From Candidatus Yanofskyibacteriota bacterium (GTDB lineage Bacteria; Patescibacteriota; Minisyncoccia; 2-02-FULL-40-12; GWA2-44-9), in contig JACPNL010000008.1 in the NCBI GenBank assembly GCA_016185505.1, forward strand, positions 1 to 33,144: a DNA stretch of 33,144 nucleotides, written 5' to 3'. The notes under the pieces were generated by a model that was given only the letters and a program-made list of their open reading frames with translations, was not told the DNA's origin and did not search any database. Below are positions 8,259 to 17,582 of this stretch, piece after piece. Numbering within the stretch: the first letter of the stretch is position 1; every line of letters begins with the position of its first letter. Made by a program: the position numbers and the translations under genes.

Positions 8259-9440
8259 TCATTCGGAAAAATCGACCGCTGTTATATCCTCCCCTTCGCC
8301 TAACTTTCTGAACGAACCTTTGCCGAAAGTTTCATCAATAAGTCTTGCTAAAGGCAAAAGTCGGCCTTCAAACGCAGCTCGAATAAAGAGTTGCGCAATT
8401 TCTGAAGGATTATTAAATTTCTCCTTATTTTTTTCAAAAATCTTATTTATTAACCTTTCTAGCAATATTCTTTGTGAGCCATACGCAAAATGAGAGATGA
8501 AACCGCTTGCCTCTTGGTCAGAATAAAAACTAATAGCCTGTTCTAATTCGATCCGATCATGGTTTTCGTTATATTTTTCTAAAAATCCACCGGCTTCAGG
8601 CAATAAAACAGCGCCCCAATTTAATACCATATACAAGATTCCTATCTCTAATAATTCCTCTTGACTCATATTACCCCCTCTTTCTTGAAACATTTTTTGA
8701 ATGTAATCAATTAATATTTTACGCAATTTTTCTGATTTTTGAAAATCATCTTTCAAGCCAAGAGAAATCTTGAGATCAAAATTTCTAATAATATCAAGGG
8801 TTAATTTTTCAATTATAGCTTCGTCTAAATCATTAAAGAACGTCCGTCCGGCGACTTTTTTACCTTTTTTACCTTTTTTTATTTTAATTTTAGTTTCCCT
8901 AATTCGTAAACCAGTTCTCCTCTCTGTAATCCCCACTCTATCTTCCATATCTAAAGCCATATCAACGGTTTGGAAAGAAATAAAACTGTTAATATGCAAC
9001 ATCTCGTGGATAATCCTGTCTAAAAATAAAAGTTCGTTATATTCTTCTTGTTTAATAAATATGGCCTGTTCTCCAATACTAGTCCATGCAGATATCGATT
9101 CGGATTTTATACCTTTCTTTTTTCTATATTTTTCAAAAACATCCGCCTTCAAAATATGGATATTTGGATATTTTATTTCTGTTTTCATTTTAATGCCTAT
9201 GCCACCAAGAGCTTTTGAAATAAGTCTGTTCGCTTCTATGATTAGTTCCTTCTGTCTTGGAGAAAGTTCTATCTCGCCTCCCTTAATTTCTTCTATGTCT
9301 TGCCTGTCAAATTTTTCAAGAAGTTCATCGACAAGTTTGTCCTTTTCTTTGTCAGATATTCTTTCAGAAATAATTCTGTCCAAAATTGGCGGACGCTCAA
9401 CTTTTCTAACTAACGATTGTGGTTTTTCTGCTTCAATCAT
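8259..9440 (-). CDS. Uncharacterised protein with an HExxH (HEMLH) motif, possible metallopeptidase-like
   Basis: 393 aa; FLDRIIHEMLHINSF followed by DLDEAIIEKLTLDIIR; no family recognised. Confidence 0.55.
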   Translation of the reverse strand: MIEAEKPQSLVRKVERPPILDRIISERISDKEKDKLVDELLEKFDRQDIEEIKGGEIELSPRQKELIIEANRLISKALGGIGIKMKTEIKYPNIHILKADVFEKYRKKKGIKSESISAWTSIGEQAIFIKQEEYNELLFLDRIIHEMLHINSFISFQTVDMALDMEDRVGITERRTGLRIRETKIKIKKGKKGKKVAGRTFFNDLDEAIIEKLTLDIIRNFDLKISLGLKDDFQKSEKLRKILIDYIQKMFQERGGNMSQEELLEIGILYMVLNWGAVLLPEAGGFLEKYNENHDRIELEQAISFYSDQEASGFISHFAYGSQRILLERLINKIFEKNKEKFNNPSEIAQLFIRAAFEGRLLPLARLIDETFGKGSFRKLGEGEDITAVDFSE

Positions 9441-9445
9441 GATTA

Positions 9446-10504
9446 TTAGAAAAATTTACCTATGTCATTAACCGTCGCATAAACCATGAGCAAAATCAAT
9501 AAAGCAAAGCCGACAGAATTTATCGCCGCTTCAACTTTTTGATTAACCGGTGAACCCTTTATTTTTTCAATTATAAGCATTAACGCCCGGCCACCATCAA
9601 GTGCCGGAAACGGAATGATGTTCAATATCGCCAGGTTGACCGATATCAATGCCACGAATTGGAGCAAGAATCTGAATCCCACCGCCGCCGCCTGCCCGGT
9701 CACATTGGCTATACCGATAGGCCCCGAAACATCGGCAAGCAATTGCCCTTTTAGTAATAACGTCTTGAAAAGCTGGAAATATCCGACAGCCGTCTGGCCT
9801 GTCAGAAACACCGCGTCAGTCGTCCCCCGCCATACCGACTCATACCAAGGATAAGACAAAAGCCCAGTCGTTACCGGCACAATTCCCAACAAGCCGTCAC
9901 CCTCATCCTTTGCGGGAAGCAATATTTCTTTAATTTCTGTCTGCGAGTCGCTCCTGATGGTCAGTTTAATTTCTTTTCCGGCGTTGGCGGTAATATAATC
10001 CCTCACCTCTTGAGCCGTTGAAAAACCGACTATCTCGTCAAACATCTTCAGGCCGGCTTGATCAGCGGGGCTATTCTGAACCACGCTAACCACTTGGACC
10101 ATTTTATCTTTAGCCGCGGCGGACACTTCGTCCATCTCATCGCCTATGCCGACTCTTATTCCAATATAGTTACCAAGCATCAAAAGAAATACCGCCAGGA
10201 GAAAATTCATCGTCACGCCGGCAACAATTACTTGCAACCGCGTTCCGATCGGCTTTGATCCAAAACTCCTTGGCGCGTTACGATCTTCACCGTCTTCTCC
10301 ATATATTTTCACAAACCCGCCGAAAGGTATCCAGTTGATAGAGTATGTCGTCTCGCCTTTCTTGACCCCAAATAATCTCGGAGGAAATCCAAAACCGAAC
10401 TCTTCAACCTTCATCCCCGCTCTTTTGGCGACAATAAAATGTCCCCACTCATGGACAAGCACCAATACGCCTATAACTGCAATAAAAATTAAAGCCGTTA
10501 TCAT
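9446..10504 (-). CDS. rseP: Site-2 protease family zinc metalloprotease RseP
   Basis: HEWGHFIVAKRAGMKVEEFGFGFPPRLFG, PDZ-like segment, NIIPFPALDGGRALM. Confidence 0.94.
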   Translation of the reverse strand: MITALIFIAVIGVLVLVHEWGHFIVAKRAGMKVEEFGFGFPPRLFGVKKGETTYSINWIPFGGFVKIYGEDGEDRNAPRSFGSKPIGTRLQVIVAGVTMNFLLAVFLLMLGNYIGIRVGIGDEMDEVSAAAKDKMVQVVSVVQNSPADQAGLKMFDEIVGFSTAQEVRDYITANAGKEIKLTIRSDSQTEIKEILLPAKDEGDGLLGIVPVTTGLLSYPWYESVWRGTTDAVFLTGQTAVGYFQLFKTLLLKGQLLADVSGPIGIANVTGQAAAVGFRFLLQFVALISVNLAILNIIPFPALDGGRALMLIIEKIKGSPVNQKVEAAINSVGFALLILLMVYATVNDIGKFF

Positions 10505-11298
10505 CTATATTTATTAATTTCGTCTCTTAATTTTTCCGCTTCTCTCGCGGGATTATCTGAAAAAATAATTCCCCGAGATGAATTTATAATCAATCCTTTC
10601 CTCTGATTATTCAAGCCGGCTTCTAAAACATCCTTAACACTGCCTCCCTGCGCGCCTATGCCGGGCACTAAAAATGTCATAGCGCCGGTTAACTTTCTTA
10701 TCGTTTTCATTTCTTGAGGATAGGTGGCGCCAACCACAAGCATACAATTATTATTCCTGTTCCAATCTTTTTTAACTTTTTGGGCAACAATTTGCCACAC
10801 GGACTTGCCGCTGCTTTTTAAATCCTGCAGTTCCCCCGCTCCAGGGTTGGAGGTCCGGCACAAAACAATACAGCCCTTATCCTTACGTTCAAGAAACGGT
10901 TTCAATGCTTCGCTCCCAAGATAAGGATGAAGCGTTATGGCATCAAACCCAAACCAATTAAAAAGCGATTCAACATAACCATTGTTGGTGTTGCCAATAT
11001 CCGCCCTTTTGCAATCGCAGATAGTGAAAATGTCAGAATATCTTTTTTGTAAATATTCCATTGTCATCTTCAACTCTCTTATCCCTTTGTCGCCACGAGC
11101 TTCGTAAAAAGCAATGTTGGGCTTATATACTGCCGCATATTTATGTGTTTGCTCAATAATCCGTTTATTGAATTCAAACTGCGGATTCTTTTTATTTTTA
11201 AACTTGACCGGGAGCTTTTCAAATTCTGAATCAAGACCGACACATAAAAGCGAATTAACCTTATCTGCCCGCTTGTTATACTTGTCAATAATCTTCAT
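10501..11298 (-). CDS. pyrF: Orotidine 5'-phosphate decarboxylase (type 2)
   Basis: VGLDSEFEKLP, CDCKRADIGNTNNGY, VPGIGAQGGSVKDVL. Confidence 0.93.
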   Translation of the reverse strand: MKIIDKYNKRADKVNSLLCVGLDSEFEKLPVKFKNKKNPQFEFNKRIIEQTHKYAAVYKPNIAFYEARGDKGIRELKMTMEYLQKRYSDIFTICDCKRADIGNTNNGYVESLFNWFGFDAITLHPYLGSEALKPFLERKDKGCIVLCRTSNPGAGELQDLKSSGKSVWQIVAQKVKKDWNRNNNCMLVVGATYPQEMKTIRKLTGAMTFLVPGIGAQGGSVKDVLEAGLNNQRKGLIINSSRGIIFSDNPAREAEKLRDEINKYR

Positions 11299-11963
11299 TT
11301 TTGTGATTCCAAGAATTTTTTTCCGTGTCCTAACTTAATGTTCACCGGCACTCCCGCTTTACACATTGGACAATCCTTGGGATCATACGAGGCCAAAGAT
11401 AAATTGCATAGCGAGGAGAAAGAGACACCGAGAAATTTCGAGTTAACTTGTTTCGGATCCCTGTTGGTAATAACTATAATTTTAGCAACTTTTCCTCCCG
11501 CTTGTTTTACGGCGTTTACGACTTTTATAGCAGATCCGCCGGTGGTAACCGTATCTTCAACCACAAGCAGTTTTTGGCCCTTAACCCTCTCGTCGTAACC
11601 GCGGGTGAATGCCTGGCCGGCATCGTTTGTTTTTTCAGTGTAAAAACTTAATATCTTTTTTCTTTGAATTCGGCTCAAATGATGTGCCACCCATTGCGAC
11701 AAAATAATCCCACCCAACGCCGGCCCGACAACAGCATCCACTTTCAAATTTTTGGCTTTTTCGGCAATCAGTTTAGCGATTTTAGAAACTTCAGCAGTAT
11801 GAGGCAACAACGCGTCCTTTGTTATATAAGTATCCAAATGCCGACCAGACACACCGACAAAGTGCCCATTCGGAATAAGCGCGCCGGTCTTTTTAAGAAT
11901 TTGTAAGACTTCTTTCATGGTAAAGGGTTGTTTTTGATATCTATCGCCAAAAGTGGATTCCAC
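11295..11963 (-). CDS. pyrE: Orotate phosphoribosyltransferase (true start probably ATG at 11918, ATGA overlap with pyrD)
   Basis: VVGPALGGIILSQWVAHHL, VVEDTVTTGGSAIKVV. Confidence 0.9.
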   Translation of the reverse strand: MESTFGDRYQKQPFTMKEVLQILKKTGALIPNGHFVGVSGRHLDTYITKDALLPHTAEVSKIAKLIAEKAKNLKVDAVVGPALGGIILSQWVAHHLSRIQRKKILSFYTEKTNDAGQAFTRGYDERVKGQKLLVVEDTVTTGGSAIKVVNAVKQAGGKVAKIIVITNRDPKQVNSKFLGVSFSSLCNLSLASYDPKDCPMCKAGVPVNIKLGHGKKFLESQK

Positions 11964-12991
11964 ATCGCGCCGGTAGCCGACATAATAATGTCCGCTCCGG
12001 CATCGCGATATTCTTTATAGTCCTTTGGCGTCATTACACCGCCGACACCAATTATAACGTATTTAGCGTCCAACTCGTCCCGCAATGATTTCAAGCGGCG
12101 AGCCATATCCAGACCGGCCCATTTAATGGCCGAACCGCAAACTCCGCTCCTTAACCGGCTCGGGCCGGGCAAGGCCTGATTCCCATTCTCGTCAACCACC
12201 TCCGCGGCAATCGTATTTATGGCTGAAAAAGCATCGACAGTCCCGCTTAGTTCTTTTACAAATTGCTGAAGATAGTTCTCGGACATATACGACATTTTAA
12301 CCGCCAAAGGAATTCCCTCAGTTTCCGGCTTGACTGCTTCGGCAATTTTTCGGCTCATTTCAAGATCATGACAAAGCAAGTTTGTTGTGCCCTTATTAGG
12401 ACAACTGAAGTTCATCTCCATCATCTCCACTCCGGTTTCTCTCAATAATCTGGCACCAAGTTTCCAATCCTCTATCAACGCCTTTTCTCCGGCATTATCC
12501 CAATCGGTTCCCTCCCAACTTGCGGTTACCATTTGACCCGGCTTAGCGTAAGAAACTGCATCTTTCAGATCTGTTTGCCAAAAATCGGGACTATAAGAAG
12601 GGTTGCCAAAAGAATTAGTAATGGAAAGCGGTTCTCTGTAGTCTTTATCCGCAATCAAACGCTCCTGGGCCTTTTCTAAAGTCAATTCCCCGTCAATCCG
12701 AACAGCCAAAACATTCGGCCACGGATGGCTTTTCTTTACGCGAGTACGAAGAGTTTTTTGCATTGGCACATCAAAGCCCTTATCCAAAGCGGCTTTGATG
12801 AATTTGCCATTAAGCAAGGGGCCGGCCGGAATACCAATGGGAGAGTTTAATTTTTTTCCGAATATATTGCATTCAAGACCACATGCTCCAACAAAAACTT
12901 CTCCATCGGCAAAGGGGCCAAAAGGCCCCTTTGCCCAATTTTCTTCATATGATTTGTCCGGATTAAAAAATGGTTCTGACATAATCTTCAA
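11915..12991 (-). CDS. pyrD: Dihydroorotate dehydrogenase
   Basis: GKKLNSPIGIPAGPLLNGKFI, MEMNFSCPNKGT, IIGVGGVMTPKDYKEYRDAGAD. Confidence 0.85.
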   Translation of the reverse strand: MKIMSEPFFNPDKSYEENWAKGPFGPFADGEVFVGACGLECNIFGKKLNSPIGIPAGPLLNGKFIKAALDKGFDVPMQKTLRTRVKKSHPWPNVLAVRIDGELTLEKAQERLIADKDYREPLSITNSFGNPSYSPDFWQTDLKDAVSYAKPGQMVTASWEGTDWDNAGEKALIEDWKLGARLLRETGVEMMEMNFSCPNKGTTNLLCHDLEMSRKIAEAVKPETEGIPLAVKMSYMSENYLQQFVKELSGTVDAFSAINTIAAEVVDENGNQALPGPSRLRSGVCGSAIKWAGLDMARRLKSLRDELDAKYVIIGVGGVMTPKDYKEYRDAGADIIMSATGAMWNPLLAIDIKNNPLP

Positions 12992-13542
12992 AGCGAGAGT
13001 TCTTTTTCTTTATTATCAACTAATTCTTCAATCTTTTTGTTGAAATCATTTATAATTTTCTGGACTTCCTCTTTAGCATTTTTTAAGTCGTCCTCCCGGG
13101 CGGTCTTTTCCCTCACGGCATTTTGGACTTTCTTCAAAATATCTTCTCTTACCTGCCGCGCTTTTATTCTTGCTTCTTCGGCTTTTTGATGAAGAAGTTT
13201 GGTGAACTCCTTGCGTCTTTCTTCGGTCAAAGACGGTATCGTAAGACGAACACCATTAGAATCCGACGTTGGATTGAGCCCCAGTGGGCTGTCTTTGATC
13301 GCCTTTTCTATCAAAGGGATTACGCCTTTGTCCCACGGCTGGATGAAAATAACTCTCGGTTCGGGAGTATTGATGGTAGCCAATTCTTTGATACGCAACT
13401 TAGAGCCCATATAATCCACGATTAAATCTTCAACCATAGACGAGTGAGCCCTTCCGGTCCTGATGCCGGCAACTTCATTCCTTGCCCATTCCAAGACCGA
13501 ATCAAAATCTTTTTTGCGTTGGCTAATTAATTCTTTATACAT
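12988..13542 (-). CDS. frr: Ribosome recycling factor
   Basis: VAGIRTGRAHSSMVEDLIVDYMGSKLRIKELATINTPEPRVIFIQPWDKGVIPLIEKAI. Confidence 0.97.
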   Translation of the reverse strand: MYKELISQRKKDFDSVLEWARNEVAGIRTGRAHSSMVEDLIVDYMGSKLRIKELATINTPEPRVIFIQPWDKGVIPLIEKAIKDSPLGLNPTSDSNGVRLTIPSLTEERRKEFTKLLHQKAEEARIKARQVREDILKKVQNAVREKTAREDDLKNAKEEVQKIINDFNKKIEELVDNKEKELSL

Positions 13543-13581
13543 AAGAAAAATTTTATCACAAAGTTAGTTATTTGAAAAATA

Positions 13582-13610
13582 TTGACAAATAATCAAACCA
13601 AGTTTACACT
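13582..13610 (+). promoter_or_regulatory. Candidate sigma70-type promoter for the 62-aa membrane protein
   Basis: TTGACA - 17 nt - TACACT. Confidence 0.55.
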
Positions 13611-13641
13611 TGCCATAGTTCGCTGACAACGGGATGATGAA

Positions 13642-13830
13642 ATGGAAATGGGCTTTGTGGTTTTTATTATGGCTATATTTATAATAGTTTTACTCGCAGC
13701 AATGTGGGATGTTGTATCTTTCAGCGTCAAATTACAAGTTGCAAATGCTCAACTTGAAACCGAGATACGAATGTTAAAAGAACAATTGGGATTGAATAAA
13801 GCTCCGGATAACTCTCGAGTCAAACAATGA
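13642..13830 (+). CDS. Small membrane protein with C-terminal coiled coil
   Basis: 62 aa; one hydrophobic segment then LQVANAQLETEIRMLKEQLG; has its own promoter and terminator-like hairpin. Confidence 0.6.
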   Translation: MEMGFVVFIMAIFIIVLLAAMWDVVSFSVKLQVANAQLETEIRMLKEQLGLNKAPDNSRVKQ

Positions 13831-13856
13831 TAGCCAAATAGAACTAATCGTAATCC

Positions 13857-13899
13857 GTCCCTTCTAGCTCTGAAAGCCGGCGGGGACTTTCGTTTTTTA
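13857..13899 (+). terminator. Candidate terminator of the small plus-strand gene
   Basis: GTCCC...GGGGAC followed by TTTCGTTTTTT. Confidence 0.55.
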
Positions 13900-14631
13900 C
13901 AATTGAACCAAGAAGTTCTCCAGCGCGAGGCGGTGATTGTATTGCGGTTGGGAGACGATGTATGAGAGGTTCAGAAGGCGTCTCAAGATAGGCGCTGATG
14001 CGGGCTTAGCTGAAAGCTGAAACCGCAGCGAGCGGAGCCAAAGACCTACCAATTCGGCATAGTTCTCTTTCTCATGGAGTGTTTTGGCGTATTTAATTCT
14101 CTCCGCCATTCCATATCTGGCTACTTTACGAAGCTCGGCTAACGCTTTGCTCATTTCTTCGGTCTGGGTTTCCGGCGCGGGAGAAAAAACAACCGTCTCA
14201 CACCTTGAAAGTATCGTACGAGGTAACAACTTAGGTTTGGAACTTATCAGCACAAGCACTGATTTTTGGGGCGGTTCTTCCAATATTTTCAGCATCGCGT
14301 TGGCCGCCGCGATACTTATCATCTCGGCATTTTCTATAACCGCCAATTTATACTCGCTTGAATGAGGTTTAAGATACATGAACGACTTTAATTCTCTAAT
14401 ACTTCCGACATCAATGCTGTATTTTTCTTCGTTCACGCCCGGATATATAAATTTAAGGTTCGGGTTATTCTCAAACCTTTTTCCGGTCAGCAAAACACAG
14501 ACATCTTCCGCGAAGAATTTCTTCCCCGCCGCATCCTGTCCGGTAAATAAATACGCATGGCCCAAATCGTCATGCTTTAACATATTCTCGAAATATCTTC
14601 TTTGTTTATGGTATCTTTCCGCAATCTGCAT
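13897..14631 (-). CDS. holB: DNA polymerase III delta' subunit-like
   Basis: GHAYLFTGQDAAGKK, AAANAMLKILEEPPQKSVLVLISSKPKLLPRTILSRCE. Confidence 0.85.
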   Translation of the reverse strand: MQIAERYHKQRRYFENMLKHDDLGHAYLFTGQDAAGKKFFAEDVCVLLTGKRFENNPNLKFIYPGVNEEKYSIDVGSIRELKSFMYLKPHSSEYKLAVIENAEMISIAAANAMLKILEEPPQKSVLVLISSKPKLLPRTILSRCETVVFSPAPETQTEEMSKALAELRKVARYGMAERIKYAKTLHEKENYAELVGLWLRSLRFQLSAKPASAPILRRLLNLSYIVSQPQYNHRLALENFLVQL

Positions 14632-14717
14632 ATATTAAATTAAACATCAAATATTAAAAATCAAAATGACAAATCAAAAGGCAAAAATTTCTAATTTTTA
14701 ATCTGTGTTTTTGATAT

Positions 14718-15860
14718 TTAATTTTTAATTTCAGACAATAATGTATCCGCTATTGTCTGTGCCGCATCCGGTGTAGCAAAACTTTTTATCTTTTGGCTGA
14801 CTTCCGCATGACGCTCCGGTTCGAGCAAGTGTTCTATTTGATCTATCACTATATGGGGGGTCAAATTCTCCTCTTCTATCATCACTGCGCCATATTTTGC
14901 TAATTCAATAGCATTGGCCACTTGCTCTCCCCGGCTTGCTTTGGCGGAAAGAGGTATAAATATGGCCGGCTTGCCCAGCATCGCTATCTCGGCTATTGAA
15001 CCCGCCCCGGCGCGGGAGACGATAACGTCGCACAAGGCATATGCTCCCGCAAGCTGTTTTGTATCCAAAAACGGGAAAAGTTTATAATTCCGCGCGATGG
15101 CATCAGCATAACCATCCTGGCCTTCTTTGAGGAGCTTGTCCACTTCCGATTGAACGGAATTGAGCTGGCTTGGGCCGCATTGATGGATTATCTGCAGATC
15201 TTTGCTGACCATCATCACCAATGACTCCAGGATCGTGTCGTTGATGACTTTCGCCCCCTGGCTTCCGCCGTAGACGAAGACGGTCTTTTTATCCGAGCTT
15301 AAATTAAAAATTTGAGCCGCCTCAACCTTGTCACCTTCAAGTAGAGCCCTTCTGACAGGGTTGCCTGTTAGAATTGTCCTCTCCGCGCCAAAGTATGCGG
15401 CGCTTATCTGAAATGATATGAATATTTTGTTTGCCAGCCGTCCCAAGAACTTGTTGGCAAGACCGGGCACCGAGTCGGATTCGTGGATATACAGCGGTAT
15501 CAAATATAGTTTGGCAACCAATGCCGGCAGTACCGACAAATAGCCGCCTTTAACGAACACCACGTCGGGCATAAACCAAAAAATATGCCACAGCGACTGG
15601 AGTAATCCGACCGGAAATTTGAAAACGTCCAGCAGTGTCAGCAAGCTGAAGTACCTCCTTAACTTGCCAGACACTATCGGCTTGAATGGAATGCCGTTCT
15701 CTTGAGCGGCCGGACGCATAAATTTATCGTCGCCCAAAAGTAATAATTCTAACTCCGCGCCTCCGGTCGCGGTTTTTTCTTTGAGAGCATTGGCGACGGC
15801 AATGACGGGGTAGACGTGCCCGCCAGAGCCACCACCAACAAGTAATACTCTGTAAATCAT
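14718..15860 (-). CDS. murG: UDP-GlcNAc:undecaprenyl-PP-MurNAc-pentapeptide GlcNAc transferase
   Basis: LVGGGSGGHVYPVIAVANAL, HESDSVPGLANKFL, VSRAGAGSIAEIAMLGKPAIFIPL. Confidence 0.95.
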   Translation of the reverse strand: MIYRVLLVGGGSGGHVYPVIAVANALKEKTATGGAELELLLLGDDKFMRPAAQENGIPFKPIVSGKLRRYFSLLTLLDVFKFPVGLLQSLWHIFWFMPDVVFVKGGYLSVLPALVAKLYLIPLYIHESDSVPGLANKFLGRLANKIFISFQISAAYFGAERTILTGNPVRRALLEGDKVEAAQIFNLSSDKKTVFVYGGSQGAKVINDTILESLVMMVSKDLQIIHQCGPSQLNSVQSEVDKLLKEGQDGYADAIARNYKLFPFLDTKQLAGAYALCDVIVSRAGAGSIAEIAMLGKPAIFIPLSAKASRGEQVANAIELAKYGAVMIEEENLTPHIVIDQIEHLLEPERHAEVSQKIKSFATPDAAQTIADTLLSEIKN

Positions 15861-15897
15861 AGGTTAATTTTAACGTGTTTATGGTCCAAGACGCAAA

Positions 15898-15928
15898 TTT
15901 TAAAAATAAAAGACCGACACTTGTCGGT
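15898..15928 (-). terminator. Rho-independent terminator
   Basis: Minus: ACCGACAAGTGTCGGT then CTTTTATTTTTA. Confidence 0.75.
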
Positions 15929-15931
15929 ATA

Positions 15932-16297
15932 TTACTTTTTCTTGGCCCAAGAAATGACTAGGGCCACAGTACCCCCGTCATCATCAGAAAAGTGAACTGT
16001 CCTCTTCGAGACAGACAGGCGGTTGCTCCAGCACCAGGATGAGATAATTCTTTCGACCCTGTTGGATAATTTATAGCTATCGGGCAGATAGATATGCAAA
16101 GAATCAGACCCTAGCCGGGCTTCTTTCTTGATATTCCCCGGAAGTGCGGCAATGTGCTGATCCGCAATCGTCTGTGCCTCTTTATCCAACGCTTCATTTT
16201 CTTTTCTTAATTGCTCTTGTTCTTTGGTTTCTAACCGCTTCTTCCCTCTATCGGTCATTCTCTGAACCCGGCTCAGGTCGAATGTTTTCTTGGCCAT
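15932..16297 (-). CDS. Hypothetical protein
   Basis: 121 aa ORF, coding-like composition, followed by a terminator; no family recognised. Confidence 0.6.
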   Translation of the reverse strand: MAKKTFDLSRVQRMTDRGKKRLETKEQEQLRKENEALDKEAQTIADQHIAALPGNIKKEARLGSDSLHIYLPDSYKLSNRVERIISSWCWSNRLSVSKRTVHFSDDDGGTVALVISWAKKK

Positions 16298-16364
16298 CTT
16301 TGCCTTTAATTATAAAGGAATTAACCAGAAGATACTCCAAGATATGGTATATGTCAAGTTAACT

Positions 16365-16703
16365 TTATTTTAGAGATTCCCTTTTTAGCAACTCGATTTT
16401 CTTACAAGTCCCCTCATTAAATCCTCCGACTTTTCCGTTAGAACAAATTACGCGGTGGCACGGCACTATCGGGGCAAAAGGATTTTTATTCAAAGCACTT
16501 CCCACCGCCCGATAAGCCATTGGACGACCAACAGCAACAGCGACTTCCTTATAAGTCACCGTTTCCCCTTTCGGGATAGTTCTTACGAAACTATAAACCC
16601 TGAAGCAGAATTCCGAAATTTCTCCTCTCGCTAAAAGCTCGCGGAGTTTACTATCAAGTTCGGAATTCGCTACAGGGCAGGCCTTTTGCTGGAATTCCGT
16701 CAT
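16365..16703 (-). CDS. ogt: Methylated-DNA--protein-cysteine methyltransferase (catalytic domain only)
   Basis: VYSFVRTIPKGETVTYKEVAVAVGRPMAYRAVGSALNKNPFAPIVPCHRVICSNGKVGGFNEG; PCHR active site. Confidence 0.93.
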   Translation of the reverse strand: MTEFQQKACPVANSELDSKLRELLARGEISEFCFRVYSFVRTIPKGETVTYKEVAVAVGRPMAYRAVGSALNKNPFAPIVPCHRVICSNGKVGGFNEGTCKKIELLKRESLK

Positions 16704-16731
16704 CGCTCTATTTTAACACAATTCCTTTCAC

Positions 16732-16765
16732 AACATTCTAACATTCTGCAGAATGTTAGAATGTT
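16732..16765. repeat. Perfect 34-bp palindrome
   Basis: AACATTCTAACATTCTG|CAGAATGTTAGAATGTT. Confidence 0.9.
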
Positions 16766-16795
16766 TAAAAAATTTAAAAAGCCCTGTTAAGGGCT
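16766..16795 (-). terminator. Rho-independent terminator of the small gene at 16812-17006
   Basis: Minus: AGCCCTTAACAGGGCT then TTTTAAATTTTTT. Confidence 0.75.
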
Positions 16796-16811
16796 TGCTA
16801 CCGCTGATGGA

Positions 16812-17006
16812 TCAAATATCTGACGCAACAATATCCACAATATCGTCTTCGGAAAAATAAACCTTGCCCAAAATATCCTGACAATTAATTACAATTAGGC
16901 CCCTTACCGTACTGCCATTCTTTAATATCACATCCACAGTTTGATACCCCATACCCGATTCAGGAAGATTAACTAACTTATCAACCCACTTTTGACTTAA
17001 TCTCAT
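16812..17006 (-). CDS. Small hypothetical protein
   Basis: 64 aa MRLSQKWVDKLVNLPESGMGYQTVDVILKNGSTVRGLIVINCQ; terminator downstream. Confidence 0.6.
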   Translation of the reverse strand: MRLSQKWVDKLVNLPESGMGYQTVDVILKNGSTVRGLIVINCQDILGKVYFSEDDIVDIVASDI

Positions 17007-17079
17007 TTACCCATCTTTTGTCAAAAAACATTAATACCAACATAAGCCAAATTGGAAGAATGTCAATTTTAATTAGGGT

Positions 17080-17109
17080 CAAAACCAAAACCGCCCAAGT
17101 GGGCGGTTT
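17080..17109 (-). terminator. Rho-independent terminator
   Basis: Minus: AAACCGCCCACTTGGGCGGTTT then TGGTTTTG. Confidence 0.7.
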
Positions 17110-17393
17110 CACAAAACCTCCACCACCTTCTGGCGGGAAGTATAACCGGAGACAATTCTAACCCTGACTTGGGCAATGCCTAAATGTTTAGAGAGTGCAT
17201 GGAGAATAGCGCGATTTGCTAAACCTTTTACAGGTGGTTCTTTGACAGAGACAATAAATTCCGTGTCAGAGATTTTAACAACTTTTTCCTCGTGAGAGCT
17301 TGGTTTGGCTTTAATTGATATCCTCATCCTTATTTTCTCAATCCGGACCAAGCGAGCCAGCCGATGAACACGACAGCAACCCAGCTGATCCAT
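17109..17393 (-). CDS. DUF167 / YggU (UPF0235) family protein; likely start at internal MRISIKAKP
   Basis: MRISIKAKPSSHEEKVVKISDTEFIVSVKEPPVKGLANRAILHALSKHLGIAQVRVRIVSGYTSRQKVVEV. Confidence 0.85.
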   Translation of the reverse strand: MDQLGCCRVHRLARLVRIEKIRMRISIKAKPSSHEEKVVKISDTEFIVSVKEPPVKGLANRAILHALSKHLGIAQVRVRIVSGYTSRQKVVEVL

Positions 17394-17512
17394 ATAGGCG
17401 CATGCCAGCTGCCAACTATGAAGTCCCAGCCATAGAGTGCCCTCAAAGCATGAACTACGGCTACAACCGTAAAGACCGACCCCGCTGTTTTACGATATGC
17501 GTTATTTGACAT
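17330..17512 (-). CDS. Small two-TM membrane protein
   Basis: 60 aa MSNNAYRKTAGSVFTVVAVVHALRALYGWDFIVGSWHAPIWISWVAVVFIGWLAWSGLRK. Confidence 0.6.
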   Translation of the reverse strand: MSNNAYRKTAGSVFTVVAVVHALRALYGWDFIVGSWHAPIWISWVAVVFIGWLAWSGLRK

Positions 17513-17582
17513 AACTTAATTATACAATATCCCTTAAATAGCTTATGCACAAAACACCGCGCACCAAGAGAATAAGGTCTGT

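Noticed and set aside
8770-9471. Plus-strand 233-aa ORF antisense to the HExxH protein
   Set aside because: Low-complexity Ser/Ile/Phe-rich translation typical of an antisense shadow.
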